Notes: a model not told the origin generated them from the letters alone. Counted from the first letter of the stretch, positions 33,329 to 46,708 are shown. The stretch: DNA of 64,000 nucleotides from Alliaria petiolata (GCA_020283515.1 JAHZTW010000001.1:285172144-285236143); one strand, 5' to 3'. A program made the numbers and translations.

Positions 33329-34847
33329 TGATAAGAGGATTTTTGCTTGTTCTTAAACAATTACTCAAACCCACTCAAGTCATTGTAGGTATTTGAGGAT
33401 CAATCCAAATGGGTATGATTGTGACAATAGGAATGCATAAAACTCCTTAATCTAAACAAGCGTAAAAGGTTTTTGGGTTTAACTAACAACCTAAGTGATC
33501 AAACCAATCAAACAAACCAAACAAAGTAACTAACACCTTAATTAAGCAATAAAGGCACTAATCAAGCAAATCAAAAACTATTTAACTACTAAACGAAATT
33601 ATCAAATGACTAAAACGAATCCAAGGATAGGGTTATCAATCTAAGGTGTTCCAAGAACCAATCTTTGATGTCAATCAATCACAATATATGCTAATCCCTA
33701 AGCTTAGAACTCAAAAGCAAGACTAATCCACTCTCATGACACTAATCCCTTTATTAATCATCATAATCAAAAACTCTCATTCGTGAAAAGGAAGCTTACA
33801 AGCATTATAAAACAGTTCTAAATTGCTAATAAACACCCTAGACAATCACTTTCATGAGCTATGAATGTAAATCTCTTGTTTATTTGGTTGGAGAATTTCT
33901 ACAAACACCTTGTGGGTGGGAAATTCCCTAAGGCCTAGTTTTATCTTGATCATGGCTAAACTAGCATTTAGATCACTAAACAAGGAGAGAAATAAGAAGA
34001 TCTAACCCTAGATATCAAGATCAATCCTTAAAACACCCTAAATCTAACCCATCCCTAGATCCTAATGAAACTACTCACTAATTATGATTAGACCCTCAAA
34101 TCCTATGAAAGAGATGAAGATAAACATGATAAAAGAGATAGAGAATGAAAGATTAATAAAGACAAATATTAAATTGCATAAACTTAATAAAAATGTCTTA
34201 CAAAATCACTTAGAAAACAAAGAGGAAGGTTTTCTAAGCAAAAACAAAAAATTAAAAGATACTTAGAAAAATTAGGTCATTTGGTATTTATAGTGAACAG
34301 TTGACGAACCGGGTCAATCCGGAACAAACCGGGTTTTGATCCGGTTTAAAGCTGAAAATCAGGCAGTGTATTGAGCTTGCTAGGTCGATATGCAGCTCGA
34401 TATGCTGCTAAAAACTTTCTTCGCAGGTCGTATCGAGCTTGGTAGCTAGATGTAGATGCTCGACACGCCGTCTTCCGAACCTTGGCTGGCTTTGTATCGA
34501 GCTCGGTAGCACGATACAAATGCTTGATACGCACTTCTCGTTCTCCCTACCAGGCCGTATCGAGCTTGGTTGCTCGATACCAAACTCGATATGTTGCTAA
34601 AACATCTCTCCTTCTCTTTTGGCCACTTCTCTTCCTCCTCTTTGTCATTCATCTCTCCATATGGTCCTCCAAGCCTCCTAAATACCTAATAAGGACTCAG
34701 TATGTAGAAGTATGCAACAATTTAAGATAAAACTCACTAAACTCTAATATGAATGCAAATGGGACTAAAAATGGCTAAATGAATGCAAAAGAAGATGAAA
34801 AACTATCATAAATGAGTGCTAAAACATGCTAAATTATGAGTATATCA
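33329..34847 (-). repeat. Family B 5' LTR
   Basis: 1519 bases with TGATATAC...CTTATCA ends in element sense. The palindrome cluster (GTATCGAGCT / AGCTCGATAC variants) is at 34376-34590, upstream of TATAAATACC near 34283-34292. No partner LTR is in the window. Confidence 0.85.
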
Positions 34848-35889
34848 GTCGTGTGTTAGCAAAGTGATCCTTACCACGAAAGTGGACTTATCTCGTTCTT
34901 GAACTCTATCTAAAGGATTAGCCTTAAAGGTAGTTAATTTATGCATTAAGGATCAACCTTTATCATCTTTGTCTCTAAGTTACCTTGTCCCTTGGACCGA
35001 TCCCTATCGTTTATTTCAAGCTTGCTATTTTAATTTTATTTACCATTCTCCGTTGATAGATCTAGTCTTTTGATGTAAACATCAGTGCCACTACAACCGT
35101 ACCAGAGAAGAGAAGCTGCATTAGCGGCAATCCCGAGCTAAACAAGCTTGCATCCGAGGACAAACCAGCTGCCGAGCTTGAATCCAAGCATGAAACCGGG
35201 GCTTACAAATGGGCTGTGACCATTTGTACTCTTTTTCCTTATCCTTAGTTTTAGCCCAATGGGTTTTCCAGGAAATGTTTTAACGAGGTAAATCGGTTGA
35301 CAAGTCTTAACCCCATTCAAACCTCCAATGGAGTTAATTTGGAGCAAAGAACACTTGGAGCTGTTTACAAAAGGAGTGAGGACTTAAACCTGAAACGTCA
35401 CCATTCTATACATCAAGAAGAGCCTCCTGATCAAGCCAAGACGTTGTCGGTTCAATCTAAATTGCTAGAAGACCAATCCAATTCACCAGAACCGATTAAT
35501 CGCATAAATGGACCTACATGTGAATTTTCGAGTTCAAGTATGGAAACTATTAAGATATATTCGGCCAACTCCTTCTATTCACCTTCCCCGGATGAAGCTG
35601 CCATACGTCCTAAACCACCCGAAGAAGTCCATGACCGAATTAAATTCAAAGAAGAAGCCACAAAGAGAAGACTTTCCTTTTCCGGCCTTGCTCCTATCAT
35701 TTCCAAGGAAAGTCTGATCAAAGACCAATCCTGCCAGGTGATCTCGACCCTCCAACCTCTCAAGGAGATCCTCAACGTCACTTTTATGAGTCAAGATCCC
35801 CAAGATCCGATTCCCCTTGATGGCCACGCCTCCAACCTTCCCCAAGCAAGAAATCCCTCTTTATGTCCAAACGGCTAGTCCAAGATCTT
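34848..35889 (+). other. Unassigned region with a 193-residue frame
   Basis: Lies between the family B LTR and a D-like LTR end. It has a plus-strand open frame 35297-35878 (Pro/Ser-rich, no recognised domain). A TATA-like ATATATAAA at about 35949 lies downstream, so this stretch may be the U3 part of the adjoining LTR. It is not supported as a host gene. Confidence 0.35.
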
Positions 35890-36479
35890 CACCATATTTT
35901 ATGCTTTGTTTTTAATGCTTTGTTACCATTTAAGTCTTTCATTTTGAGAAATATATAAACTCCAGTTCATTTTATTTCGAGACACACAAATTTTATAAAG
36001 AAAAACCCCTTTTATCTGCTTCAAAAGAAAGAGTTCTTTGAATCAATTGTTCTTGCGAGTTTTAAGTCTTTTTGTGGAATCAGAAAGCTTATAAATCGTG
36101 GAGAGTCTTGTTGTCCATGCGAGGAATAGCCCTTGGAAACTAGAGTATCAAACCGTTGCTTGTGGAATCAAACAACAAACCGGCTACTATACCATCTCCA
36201 TCGCGTCCATCTCTTGGCTAAGGTTTGAATCAAGGGTGTAAGGCTTTGGTGGATTCCGAGTCTTGTGTCATCTTTGCTCTTAGCCATTTATCTTTGTAAC
36301 ATTTTGGTTGATAAATCTCCTCTCATAAACCCTTAGATCATTCTTAGCTTGCATAAGAATCTCATGAGCACACTATCTCGAATCAAACCCATCAGATTGA
36401 TAAGACCCATAACGTATACTACATTCGGTTATAAGTAGTGGGTCATTGACCAAGTAGACATAAAAAAACCTACTTATCA
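35890..36479 (+). repeat. D-like LTR 3' end, plus strand
   Basis: The terminus GGTTATAAGTAGTGGGTCAT ... CCTACTTATCA (36428-36479) matches family D LTR ends in the opposite orientation to the D element. The leader-like part (TTGCTTCAAAAG-type words) also resembles D. The left end is not determined and no TSD partner was found. Confidence 0.6.
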
Positions 36480-38107
36480 CTACTATGTTGACTGTATCGC
36501 CGAGAACCCAAGCGTTCATTTGTGGGCCTGACCCAATATGCTTTTTAATGCTTTCAGCCCAATGACTATTTTCGTGCGTGACTCGTCTTGTCGTCCTTGA
36601 CGATCTATTGATCCGGTTTATGTTGTGTTGGGGATGGTTAGTTCACAAACTTCCTGCTTGCTCGGGCAGACATAGTTTCCACCTTCTTCTTTTTCCGAGG
36701 AGAGCTCTTTTCCACCGTCCTCCCTTTCTGGAGAGAGAACTTTACCATGCTCCCTCTCTTTGAGAGGTGGTTTATTCTCGGAGTCAAAGTGGAGGAAAAA
36801 CTCCAACTCCCTAACCGTTTTGTTTGTGTAGCAGTCTGTACGGGCAAAAAGATGCAACGGGACTCGTTTCGACGAATTTTCAAAGAAATGATTGGTATTC
36901 AAAGTCACAAATTAAGGTGATGAAGATTCAACATTCCGGCTATGCCGTGAAGCCTTTATTGACACATTCAGATTTTACTTTGAATTCGCTGTCGTTTTAT
37001 TATGAGGATCTATTCGCTTTATGTTTTTCTATTTTAGTTTGCAATGTTGTATCAAATTTGAATTTTCAAAAAATGGACTTTACCTATGTAACCGCAAGTT
37101 AATGATTAATAGAAGTTTGGTTTGAAAAAAAATAAATTATAAATGTACAAGTTAGGGAATCTATTTATGTTAAATATTACTATGATATTATGTACATATA
37201 ATATATAAATTAATAACTGAAAATAAAAAGTGTAGATTTTTTTTTTTGTCGTCTATTTCATTAAGAGACTCAATGGACCATTACATGTGGTAATTAAAAA
37301 TTAGAACCCATAGTTATGATAAGCACAACCCTAATCTTATCAACAAGTCGATTAAGGCTTGAAAGACACGTGTTAACTAAAAGTTGATGAAGACAGACAC
37401 GCCGCCGCTTCACTTCTCCGGCGTCTCCAACCATCTCCAAGCCGAAGTCCGATGAATCCGAAGACAGACACGTCGCTTCACCAAGTTTCATCATCTCCAA
37501 CCTTCTAATTACCACCGAAAAGCGCATAAACAGAGCTAAGAAGTCCGAATAAAATCAGAAAATCGAAAACTTATTATCCGATGAACAGAACCTGGATCTG
37601 ATATTAATCGGAAGATTTATAAACAAAAAAATTTACAAGAAAAAAAAAAGAAGAAGCGCTTTCTCTCTTTGAAGATGCGTGTGAGAAGAGAGAGAAGCTC
37701 ATGGAATTTTTCTTTATTCAGCTGAATTCCATCAATTACTCAACTGATGTATTAAAAAAAAAAATCAGCTGAAATTCAGTCATATTCAACAATTAAGCTG
37801 TTACCATTTACAGTTAAGTAGCTCAGTTGCAATGAGTGGTTCGATGCCCCTAGAAAATTTTATTATACTTTATTTTTTAACTGTTTACTTTTTTTCTTTT
37901 AATTAATATCATGCGGTTCTCATGATCAATTTCTCTCTATATATGTTTGTTATAGTTTTTCTCTCTATTTAAATCAAAATTTATATGCAAATTATTTTAT
38001 TTCTTTTTTTTGTACTTAAATGCATTAACTAATTCATGTTATTATCCAATTTATCTTTTTATAGAATTATGTTTTCCAAAACAATATAAATACTTTTTTT
38101 GTCAACA
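36480..38107. other. Intergenic region with a retroposon tail
   Basis: No gene is supported. At 37227-37238 a T run begins a minus-strand poly-A-tailed segment (GTCTATTTCATTAAGAGACT on the plus strand), as at the 3' end of plant LINEs. A low-confidence minus-strand reading frame occupies 36618-36908. The right part is AT-rich. Confidence 0.4.
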
Positions 38108-38189
38108 AAAAAGTGTTGATTTTTTTTTGTCTACAGCGTCAGACTCTTACGGTTCAGAAAGCCAAACCGGTGGAGCTGAGTTTACATAT

Positions 38190-41100
38190 TCCAACTGATA
38201 AAGACAATCTCGAGCACTCCGTGCCAGTGTATCTGCCTTTGTATTTTGAGCGCGTGGGATATGCGAGATAGAGAAAAAAAATAAAATCTTGTCTGCTTCT
38301 CTCGTATTCCTCCAGGTGTAGTGCGAAAGCCGGCCATTCCTCTGGTTTAGACACCATCTTCACCAGCTCAGAGCAGTCCGTGACGAAAGCCACCGCAAAT
38401 CTTCTTGCATCGAGCATACAATGCATAGCCCATATTAAAGCTTCCAATTCTGTATGTAATGGAAAAATGCTTCGTCTTACATTTCTTGCCCCCATTAGTG
38501 TTACATCCTGGCCCCTCCCTTGACAAAACCATCCCAATCCAGCATTCACTGCTGTTTCCTTCCAAGAACCATCTGTTTGACATATCATGCCCGTACGATT
38601 GTGTGGTCCCACTATATTCTCCTCGTTTTGAGTGTCCGTTTGAATGTCCTGTAGTTGTGCCAATTCCCATGCGATTAACTCTGCCTGCGCATTTTTAAGT
38701 ACCTCTCGGGGGTCCCGATCAACATTGGAAAATAATTTTTCATTCTGTGCTTTCCAAATGTACCATAATATCCATGGAAACACCATCATCTCCTCGCTGT
38801 GCGGGAGATTCCAGAACAGATGTGCCATATTAGAGTATAATGCATCTGTCGGAAAACCATGTGTTGGTGTTGGGATTGCCGATAATGCCCATACTTGAAA
38901 AGCAGGTGGACATTCAAATAAGGTGTGATTTATTGTTTCCCGTTCCGCACCACATCTTCCACATTGTGGATCACATTGAATACCTCTACTGTGTAGCCGA
39001 TCAATTACCGAAATGCAACCCGAGATGATTTGCCATGGGAAATGTTTCATCTTAGGTGGACATTTGACCTTCCAAGCTTGTCTTTGCAACCTGGTCACAT
39101 CTGGTCCATAGAAAATTTGTGAGTCCCCCGTGGAGGGATATTCCTGTTCTATGTTGTATCCCGACTTTACCGTATATCTTCCCGATTTTGTAAAGTGCCA
39201 GTTTAAGAGATTTGGTCTTATCTCACGAGTAGTTGGGAGTCCTATAATTAGAGGTATATCCTCCTCGACAACCAATTGCTTGAGTAGTGGAATGTTCCAC
39301 GTTGATGATAAAGGGTCAATCAGTTGATTGACTATTAGCTCGGGGTACAAATTGTATCCTTTGCAACTTGCTGATCTCGGGCGAGATGTTGGTATCTAGG
39401 GATCATTCCATACTGATATAGAAGTCCATGATCCAACTCTTTTGATGAGCCCTTTTTTAACCAGAGATCTAGCTGAGACTATACTTCGCCACCCATAAGA
39501 TGGAGAGTACGAGCGGATGGGGTCTAAAGGCCCTCCGTTACGAAAATACCGTCCCTTGAGCACCTTTGCAAAAAGCAATTCCGGGTAGTCTATAAGTCGC
39601 CATAACTGTTTTGCTAGAAGAACCGTATTAAAATCTTCTATAGCTCGAAAACCAAGTCCCCCTTCTGATTTGTGTTTACATAGGTTCCTCCACGCCATCC
39701 AGTGCATACCTCGTGTTTGTCCATTAGTACTCCACCAGAAATGTGCTACCGTACTTGTCAATTTTGCAGTAATCGTCTTTGGCAACCGGAAACACGACAT
39801 AGCATATGTCGACATTGCAGTTGCCACCGATTTTATTAGTACCTCTTTACCGCCTTTGGATAATAGTCTTGATGTCCATCCATTTACCCGTTTTTGCTGT
39901 CGCTCTATTAGAAAATTAAAAATCTTTGTTTTTGCCCCACCCATACTTTCTGGAATCCCCAAGTATGTCCCCATTCCACCTACATTCGTTATTCCCAAAG
40001 TGTCATGCACTTCTAATTTGGCTGTCGGGTCCACCGTGTGCCCAAATTGTACCGATGATTTCGCGAAATTAATATGTTGGCCTGAAACAGATTCATATTG
40101 TTTCAGGATATTAATCAACATCTGAGCTTCCTCCTTATTGGCTTTACAGAAAAAAGACTATCATCTGCAAAGAGTATATGAGATACTTTTGGACTTGCCC
40201 TTGCTATCTGTAGCCCTGTTATCTGTTTTGATCTTTCCGCTTTCCGCATATTTCCTATAAGTACTTCCGTACAAAGAATAAAAATGTATGGAGATAAAGG
40301 GTCCCCTTGACGAAGACCCCGATTCGGACTTATATGGCCCCTTGGTTGTCCGTTAATCAGAACCTTATACTGCACCGTCGTAATGCACCTCATTATACAC
40401 ATAATCCATTTTTCCGAGAAACCCAACTTTCGGAAAAGTCGCTCAATGAACTTCCATTCTACGCGATCATATGCTTTACTCATATCTGTTTTAACCGCCA
40501 AATATTCACCTTTACATGATTTATTCGTACGTAGTCCATGAAACATTTCCTGAGCTATCATAATATTATCCGAAATTATTCTTCCCTGCACAAAAGCAGT
40601 TTGGGTTTCTGAGATAAGCCGCGGTAGCATACCTCGTAGCCGTTGACATAATACCTTCGAGATAATTTTATAACCTACATTGCACAAACTTATCGGCCGT
40701 AATTCCGTCATCTTGGTTGGTCTCTCCGATTTTGGAATTAGACATATATTTGTCATATTAAGTCTTTGATCAAAAACACCGGATGTTAAAAAATGATTCA
40801 CCATTTGTACCACTTCCGCTTTTATTATATGCCACGCTCGTTGGTAAAATAACGCTGTCATTCCATCCGGCCCTGGGGCTTTTTCCGGATGCATCATAAA
40901 TAACGCGGATCTTATTTCCTCCTCACTTGCCTCTCTTGTTAGTGCCTCGTTATCCGTTTTTGTTATCTTTTCGGTGATCTCCTCTGGTGCTTCCTCAAAA
41001 TCCGTTGGGTTCGAAGATGTAAATAACTCTTCGAAATATTTGACTGCCACTTTTTCCACCTTGTTATCCCCAACCACCCATATCCCCTCTTGATTATGCA

Positions 41101-42211
41101 ACCCTACTAGTCGGTTAATAATTCTACGCTACTTTGTTGTAGCATGGTAGAATTTGGTATTCAGATCTCCACTTGTATGCCATAAATTTCGACTTTTCTG
41201 TTGCCAGAATTGTTCCTCATCAATATAGGCTTCCTTGAGTTTCTGGGTAGCTACGTTTAATTCTTCCTGTGTTCTTGAATCATCATCTTGTATCTCCTCC
41301 AGGATTAGTTGAAGTTCTGCTATTTTATCTTTCCCAGAAGGCCGATTTTCCTTTCTCCACCTTGAAATTTCATGTCGACAATTACCTATTCTATCTACCA
41401 AGGAGGGTATTTCGCGTCCATTTGTTTGAAACCAGCCATTTGTAATGGATTCCATAAGTCCTTCTTGTCCAATCCATCGCTTGTCAAACCGAAACTGTTT
41501 ACGGTGTTTTGAGACTCTTGTTTCGATAGTTGCCACTATCGGCCGATGGTCCGAGCCAATCATCCTTAAATATTCTACAAAGGAATGCGGGAACATTTCA
41601 TGCCAATCCTCTGTCGCTAGCGCTCTATCTAATCGACATCGAACTATCTGTCCATTCCTACGACCTCTCCAAGACAACTTGTTTCCTTTATTTTGAAAGT
41701 CCAGCAAACCACAATTATTAATCATGCAATTGAAGTCAATAAAAGTTGCCGCCGATCGGACCGTTCCACCTTGCTTTTCATGGTTACCCGTTAATTCATT
41801 AAAATCTCCCAATAAAAACCATGGTTTCGTTCTATTAATTCCAATTCTTGTGATTCTTTCCCACACTTGATTTCTCTTTTTTTGGATTGGATCACCATAT
41901 ATAAAAGATAAAAATATTATTTTTCCTTCATAAGTTGCCTCAATATCAATAATCCGTGAACTCGCATATAACACCTCGACATCAAAACAATCATTATAAA
42001 ATAAGGCTAAACCGCCACTTGATCCGCACGGCTCAACCGTGTACAATTTATTATAACCAAAATGCAACTGAAATTGCTGAACAAAAGAAGAAGAATTTTT
42101 GGTTTCTGAAAGAAAAATAAACTCTGGTCTAAATTTCTTCCAAACCTCCCTAAGATAACTTATTGTGTATCGATTCCCTAATCCCTGGCAATTCCAACTA
42201 AGGACCCTCAT
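38190..42211 (-). pseudogene. LINE ORF2: endonuclease, reverse transcriptase, RNase H
   Basis: Order: APE-type endonuclease (41129-42211: LSWNCQGLGN, FLSETKN, WFLLGDFNE, RLDRALAT, GSDHRPI); reverse transcriptase (39396-41101: KAPGPDGMTALFYQ, PISLCNVGYKIISKVL, GLRQGDPLSPYIFILCTE, HILFADDS); a zf-RVT region (CGRCGAERETINHTLFECP); and RNase H (TDGSWKE, TELEALIWAMH, VTDCSELV). It copies LINE RNA at a nicked target. Breaks: TAG after HATTK (about 41126), a one-base loss in a T run after FADDSL (about 40155), TAG after SVWNDP (about 39393), and a frameshift near 38260 before the RNase H end. Confidence 0.9.
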
Positions 42212-43297
42212 ATATTACTATGGATGGACATACCCAAGTTTGTCTCTGGGTTTGGGTCACCCTTGTCATTCTCCGTATGGATGTCTTTTCCCTTGTGGTT
42301 CTCGTTACGAGCTCCCCCCTTCTTTCTTGGTGAAATAAGTGCATTCACCAACCGCTTCTTGCTTGTACCTCCACGGATTCCCGCTAGATTGTTAAACAAA
42401 TTCTTACGCACAATCTGCTTCATGTCCCCTTTCTTATAAACCCTCGGTGGCTTTGCAGCACCTACGACTTCAGCGGTATCACCATTCCCAACAGCCCCAA
42501 CCGGCAAGACTGTTTGGTCCAGCATATTACTCTCATTTTCGTTAATGTCAATACCAGCCATTGCTTCCACGGTATTCTTTTCTGCAACCCCCGTATCTTG
42601 CATACCAGGCTCCTCAACCATTAAACTATCTCCGATATCCAAACCGTTATCTTCAACCTCCATTCCTTCCTCCTCCTCGTCGGTCCTTTCACTATACCTT
42701 TTCTCTTTCCTGCCTTGTAAGTATGTATAGTCATATTGCTTGTTCCCTTTACTACGCCTAGTATAGTCACTACCGCTTGAAATCCTCGATCCATTTAACC
42801 CATTAGTCAAAACTCCTGTGTGTCTTATCACTCCAGATTCGTAAGTTACCTCTTCCTTGTAACTCTGTGGAAGATTCCTTAATCTCTTGTTATTTACCAC
42901 TTTCATCTTAATCCTCGACTCCTCCCAATTTCGATTGGTTGGTTTCTGAATCAGTGATATGAGATCTGGGCCTGTTTTTCTGTCACAAAATAATTTATTT
43001 GGAAGAGATTTATGATCCGCATTCTCCTTCCCTTTACCCGCTTCATGTGATATTTCAGTACCTTGAATCACTGTGCTGTCAGTAGCTTCCTTTGACCCCA
43101 GTTCCTCTATCTGCATCGTTTTATCCGTTCCAAACACCACAGTAGCACTCTCCACATCTCCTTTGATACCTTTGACCTCACCAAAAACCTCTGTTACAGC
43201 TTTTTGCACCAGACTCGTATCAATCCCATTTAATTCCCGAAAACCAAATCTTTGAATAGTTATTCCTGCCTCTCCCTCAGATATACTAGCTTGCCAA
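42208..43297 (-). pseudogene. LINE ORF1, C-terminal part
   Basis: From the C-element junction it reads WQASISEGEAGITIQRFGF and continues about 360 residues, acidic and Lys-rich, to 42208, overlapping the ORF2 start by a few bases. No zinc knuckle is evident. The apparent start MEKSYY at 43317 belongs to the C LTR and is not native. ORF1 would be the RNA-binding chaperone of the LINE. Confidence 0.75.
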
Positions 43298-45045
43298 TGA
43301 TAGTAGGATTTTTCCACTTCAATTAATCTCTACTACTCAAGTCATTGTAGTATTTGAGATGTCAATCCATATGGGGTTAAGATTAACAACACTAGGAATA
43401 CATGAAACTATTTAATCTAAGGAAAATTCGATATTCAAGTGACAAAGGGCTATTAAAACCAAGCTACAACCTAAAAGAGTCACTATAAGACTAATTAGAT
43501 GATCTAAAACCTTAAATATCACTAATCAAGCACTAATCAAGCGATTAACTACTAATCAAGATTAACAAATTACTAAAAACGAAATCTAGGGATGGAATCA
43601 TTGATTTGGGCATCTAAATGGCCAACCTTGCAATCATTTAAGCAACTCAAACAAGCTTTCTCTATGCCTAGAACACTAATTAAGACTAATCCATGATGTG
43701 TGGTACTAATCCCTTTCCTAATCACCTTAATGAACTAATGATGTGTTAGCATTAAAATTATTAGCAAGCATTAAACATGAGTCTAAATGGCATGATAAAC
43801 ACCCTAGGCAACTAATGTCTTAGGCTAGGAATGTAAATCTCTTAAAAAGTGGTTCAAGCATTTCATCAAACACTTGGTGGGTGTGTGAAATGCTTATGAT
43901 CCAAAATAGCAAAAGATTAGCTATTTGGCATTAAGAACACTTTAATAAGAAGAGAGATGAAAGAATCTAACCTAGATTGCAAGATTGAACCATTAGAAAA
44001 CCCTAAATCTAACCCATCCCCAAGTTCCTAAGAGACTACTCACTAATCATAGCTAATCTAACAAATCTCATGCAAGAAGTGTTAGTAAACATGATTAGAT
44101 GAATAGAAAAAGAAAGATTAGAAGAAACAAGAATCAAATTGCATTAAACTTAAAAGAAATCTTCCAAATCTCCTCAAAACCACAAAGGGGCGTTTTTTAG
44201 GTTTAAGCCCAAGAGAAGATACATAAAAATTAGGTTTTTAAGTATTTATAGGGAAGGAGGTCAAACCGGGTCAACCCGGAACAAACCGGGTTTTGACCCG
44301 GGGTAGCAGTCTTGCGGAAATCGCCATATCTCCCTAACCACAGCTCATAATGACATGAAACCACTTCCAGATGAAAGGTGATTCAATTACCTACAACTTT
44401 CATGAAGAGCTCGAAGGCTGAATCGAAACGGAAAGTCTTCGTTTGATCCGATTTGTAGCCAAAAAGAAATCGTCTGGGTTCAGTTCGACGAGTTGGTCGA
44501 ACAAAGTCGTCGAACTGAACCCCTGGTGCAGTGGTTCGACCATCTGGTCGAACAAAGTCGTCGAACAGAACCCCTGGTTGTTTGGTTCGACCATCTGGTC
44601 GAACAAAGTCGTCGAACCCAACCAAAATCGATGTAACTTTCTAACCACGGGTCCGAATGACTTGATTCCAACGGCACTAGAAAGAACTCTGGATCCTCTA
44701 CAACTCTTAAGAAGGCTTCGGAGTCTGAATCTCAGTGCAAGGCCTTCGTCCGGACCCATACATTTCGCACCTCCAAATGCTAGATATGCTTCTAAAGAGA
44801 CTTCTGCTTCTCATTTGGCTGCTTCTCTTGCTCCTCTTGGCTATCCATGAAACTCCATATGGTCCTCCAAGCCTCCAAAACACCTAATAAGGACTCAATA
44901 TGTACAAATATGCAACAACCTAAGCTAACACTCACTAAACTCTAATATGTATGCAAATGGGACTAAAAGTGGCTAAATGAATGCAAAAGTACATGCAAAA
45001 CTATCTAATATGGATGCTAAAATATGCTAAATTATGAGTCTATCA
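43298..45045 (-). repeat. Family C 3' LTR
   Basis: 1748 bases. Includes a 51-bp tandem repeat (44483-44625) with GTTCGAC-6-GTCGAAC inverted repeats, upstream of a TATA box (TATAAATAC, minus) near 44250. Confidence 0.93.
44483..44625 (-). repeat. 51-bp x3 tandem repeat with palindromes
   Basis: Three units start at 44483, 44534 and 44585. Each has GTTCGAC, a 6-base spacer and GTCGAAC (the first with a variant spacer and half-site), plus GTCGTCGAAC. It occupies the U3 position where other families have their own palindromes. Confidence 0.85.
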
Positions 45046-45084
45046 ACTCCCCCAAACTTGCCTTTTTGCTTGTCCTCAAGCAAA
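45046..45084 (-). other. Family C terminal polypurine tract with hairpin
   Basis: GGCAAGTTTGGGGGAGT (45046-45062) abuts the 3' LTR. The hairpin TTTGCTTG-AGGA-CAAGCAAA (45065-45084, 8-bp perfect stem) lies two bases upstream in element sense. Confidence 0.85.
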
Positions 45085-46670
45085 CAAACATGACAAATCT
45101 AAGAGAGAGAGGTTTGAAAGTGGGAGCTCAATATCCAAGAATGCCAACAAAAACAATCAACTCAATGTCCTAGTTCTTAATTCTAAAATGCATTTGAATT
45201 CATCCTACTCCAAAAGAGTTAGCCATGCCCATCTCAAAAATCAAATGCACTAAGACTTCAATCTAGACATGTCTCCCTATCAAGCCAACTCTTTAACATT
45301 CATTAAGTTGCAAACCATGAATCATGACAATGCAATGCAAGTGAATTCATTTGGCTAAGGGGCTAGGCTTTGAGATAAAAATGATCTCAATTCGTGTGGC
45401 TTCCAATTCGCATAAGGGTTTCACTCAAAAGGATTAAACTTTATGCATAATGCTAAAGGTAAGAGACAAGTGATGCATACAAGACTAGACTCTCATCTAC
45501 CCATGATGCTATCAATGGTCCTAAACCCCTCTCATTCATTCTTTTTAAAGCTCACTCAACCCTCTAAAGCTACCCTTTTCTCTCAAGGCTCTTTGTGCCT
45601 TGCTAAACCCATGAATCTCACAAACCACTTCTTCTTCTTATAGCACTTAAGGGGAGACTTCTTCAACCTTTAACTCATAGTGAATGGTGTGATCTTTTTT
45701 TTCATAACTTAGCTCTTCTTTTCATTCCTAGGTAACCCTTTTCTCTTTCTTTGGCCCCTTTAGCCTCTTTTGATTTTTTTTTTTTTTCTTTTCTTAAGGC
45801 TACCTCATTCCTTTTAACACTTAGAGCTATACTTTTTCTTTTCAAACATAAGATCCACCATTTCAAACTATGCTTCCCTTATTCTCCTTCCAAGCCTCTT
45901 TCATTCCCTTTCTTTCTAATCTCTTTCCACAACTCATCATGCTAAAATGCAAGCATACAACCCATTCCTCAACACCAATTAATACCGCGCCCCAAAACCC
46001 CAATTCCTAAGCCTAAAGCTAGCCTCGATATGTGAGACTAGAATCTACATGAGAGCCTAAACTTGTCGTCTCAAACCTAACACTTTATGCTAAGTTTAAT
46101 CAAAATAAGGCCTCACAATCAATATCACTAGAACATTGGCTTTTAAGGAGGTAAGGTAAGGTGGGAGTACTACTTGAGCTAGCAAAAGGGTGGTAAAGTG
46201 AGTAAGAAAGCTCAAATATGTCTAATATCCATGAATTCACTTTCAATGGAAGGCATGATATTTGGATGTCAAATTTTGGTTCAAGTGAGTAGAGTTGGCT
46301 ATCAATTTCAAGACCCTATTTCGACTAAAGTCTAGTGACAAGTGAAGTGGTCCAAGAATGGTTCTTCCTTACTTTCAAGACTTGTTCAAATGCATCAAAG
46401 AACTACTAACTAGGGCATTGAATTGATTACATGAGTTGGCACTCGACAAGGATAAGCTCATCATTGCTCCCAATGCAAATGAGTGCAAACCTATATGAAA
46501 TGCAACTAGACTCAATCTTATAATGCAAATGCAACATCTAAATGATTCTTATTTGGAAAAATTTCAAAAATTTCAAATTTTTGGGTTTTTCTATGCTTTA
46601 GATGAATGCATAAGACTCAAGTATACAAATGAAAATAAGAATCACAAAACACAAAATTAAATCTTTCAAC
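45085..46670 (-). other. Family C 3' non-coding region
   Basis: About 1.6 kb between the two polypurine tracts with no coding potential. It contains a T-rich run (45774-45788). Confidence 0.6.
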
Positions 46671-46708
46671 CTCTCCCCCAAACTTAAATTACACAGTCCC
46701 TTGTGTAA
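46671..46708 (-). other. Family C internal polypurine tract with hairpin
   Basis: Element sense: TTACACA-AGGGAC-TGTGTAA (46689-46708, perfect 7-bp stem) then ATTTAAGTTTGGGGGAGAG (46671-46689). Confidence 0.72.

Larger units (their letters stand above)
6131..34847 (-). mobile_element. Family B LTR element, left-truncated, with nested insertions
   Basis: The minus-strand element runs from a right-hand 5' LTR (33329-34847) through PBS, gag, and a protease interrupted at 7594/30202 by element D. After D, its sequence resumes at 7594 and fades near 6130. The left (3') LTR and polypurine tract are missing, so no TSD can be read and the left boundary is approximate. With D and the MITE removed, about 5.4 kb of B remains. 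No reverse transcriptase or integrase lies between protease and the left end, so B was non-autonomous or internally deleted. Confidence 0.8.

Noticed and set aside
35297..35878. 193-residue plus-strand frame as a host gene
   Set aside because: No domain, no gene structure, and it lies next to a D-like LTR end.
37294..37527. 77-residue minus-strand frame beside a T run
   Set aside because: More likely part of a truncated retroposon than a gene; no domain.
43298..43317. MEKSYY as the start of LINE ORF1
   Set aside because: Those codons belong to the C LTR; ORF1 continues at 50658.
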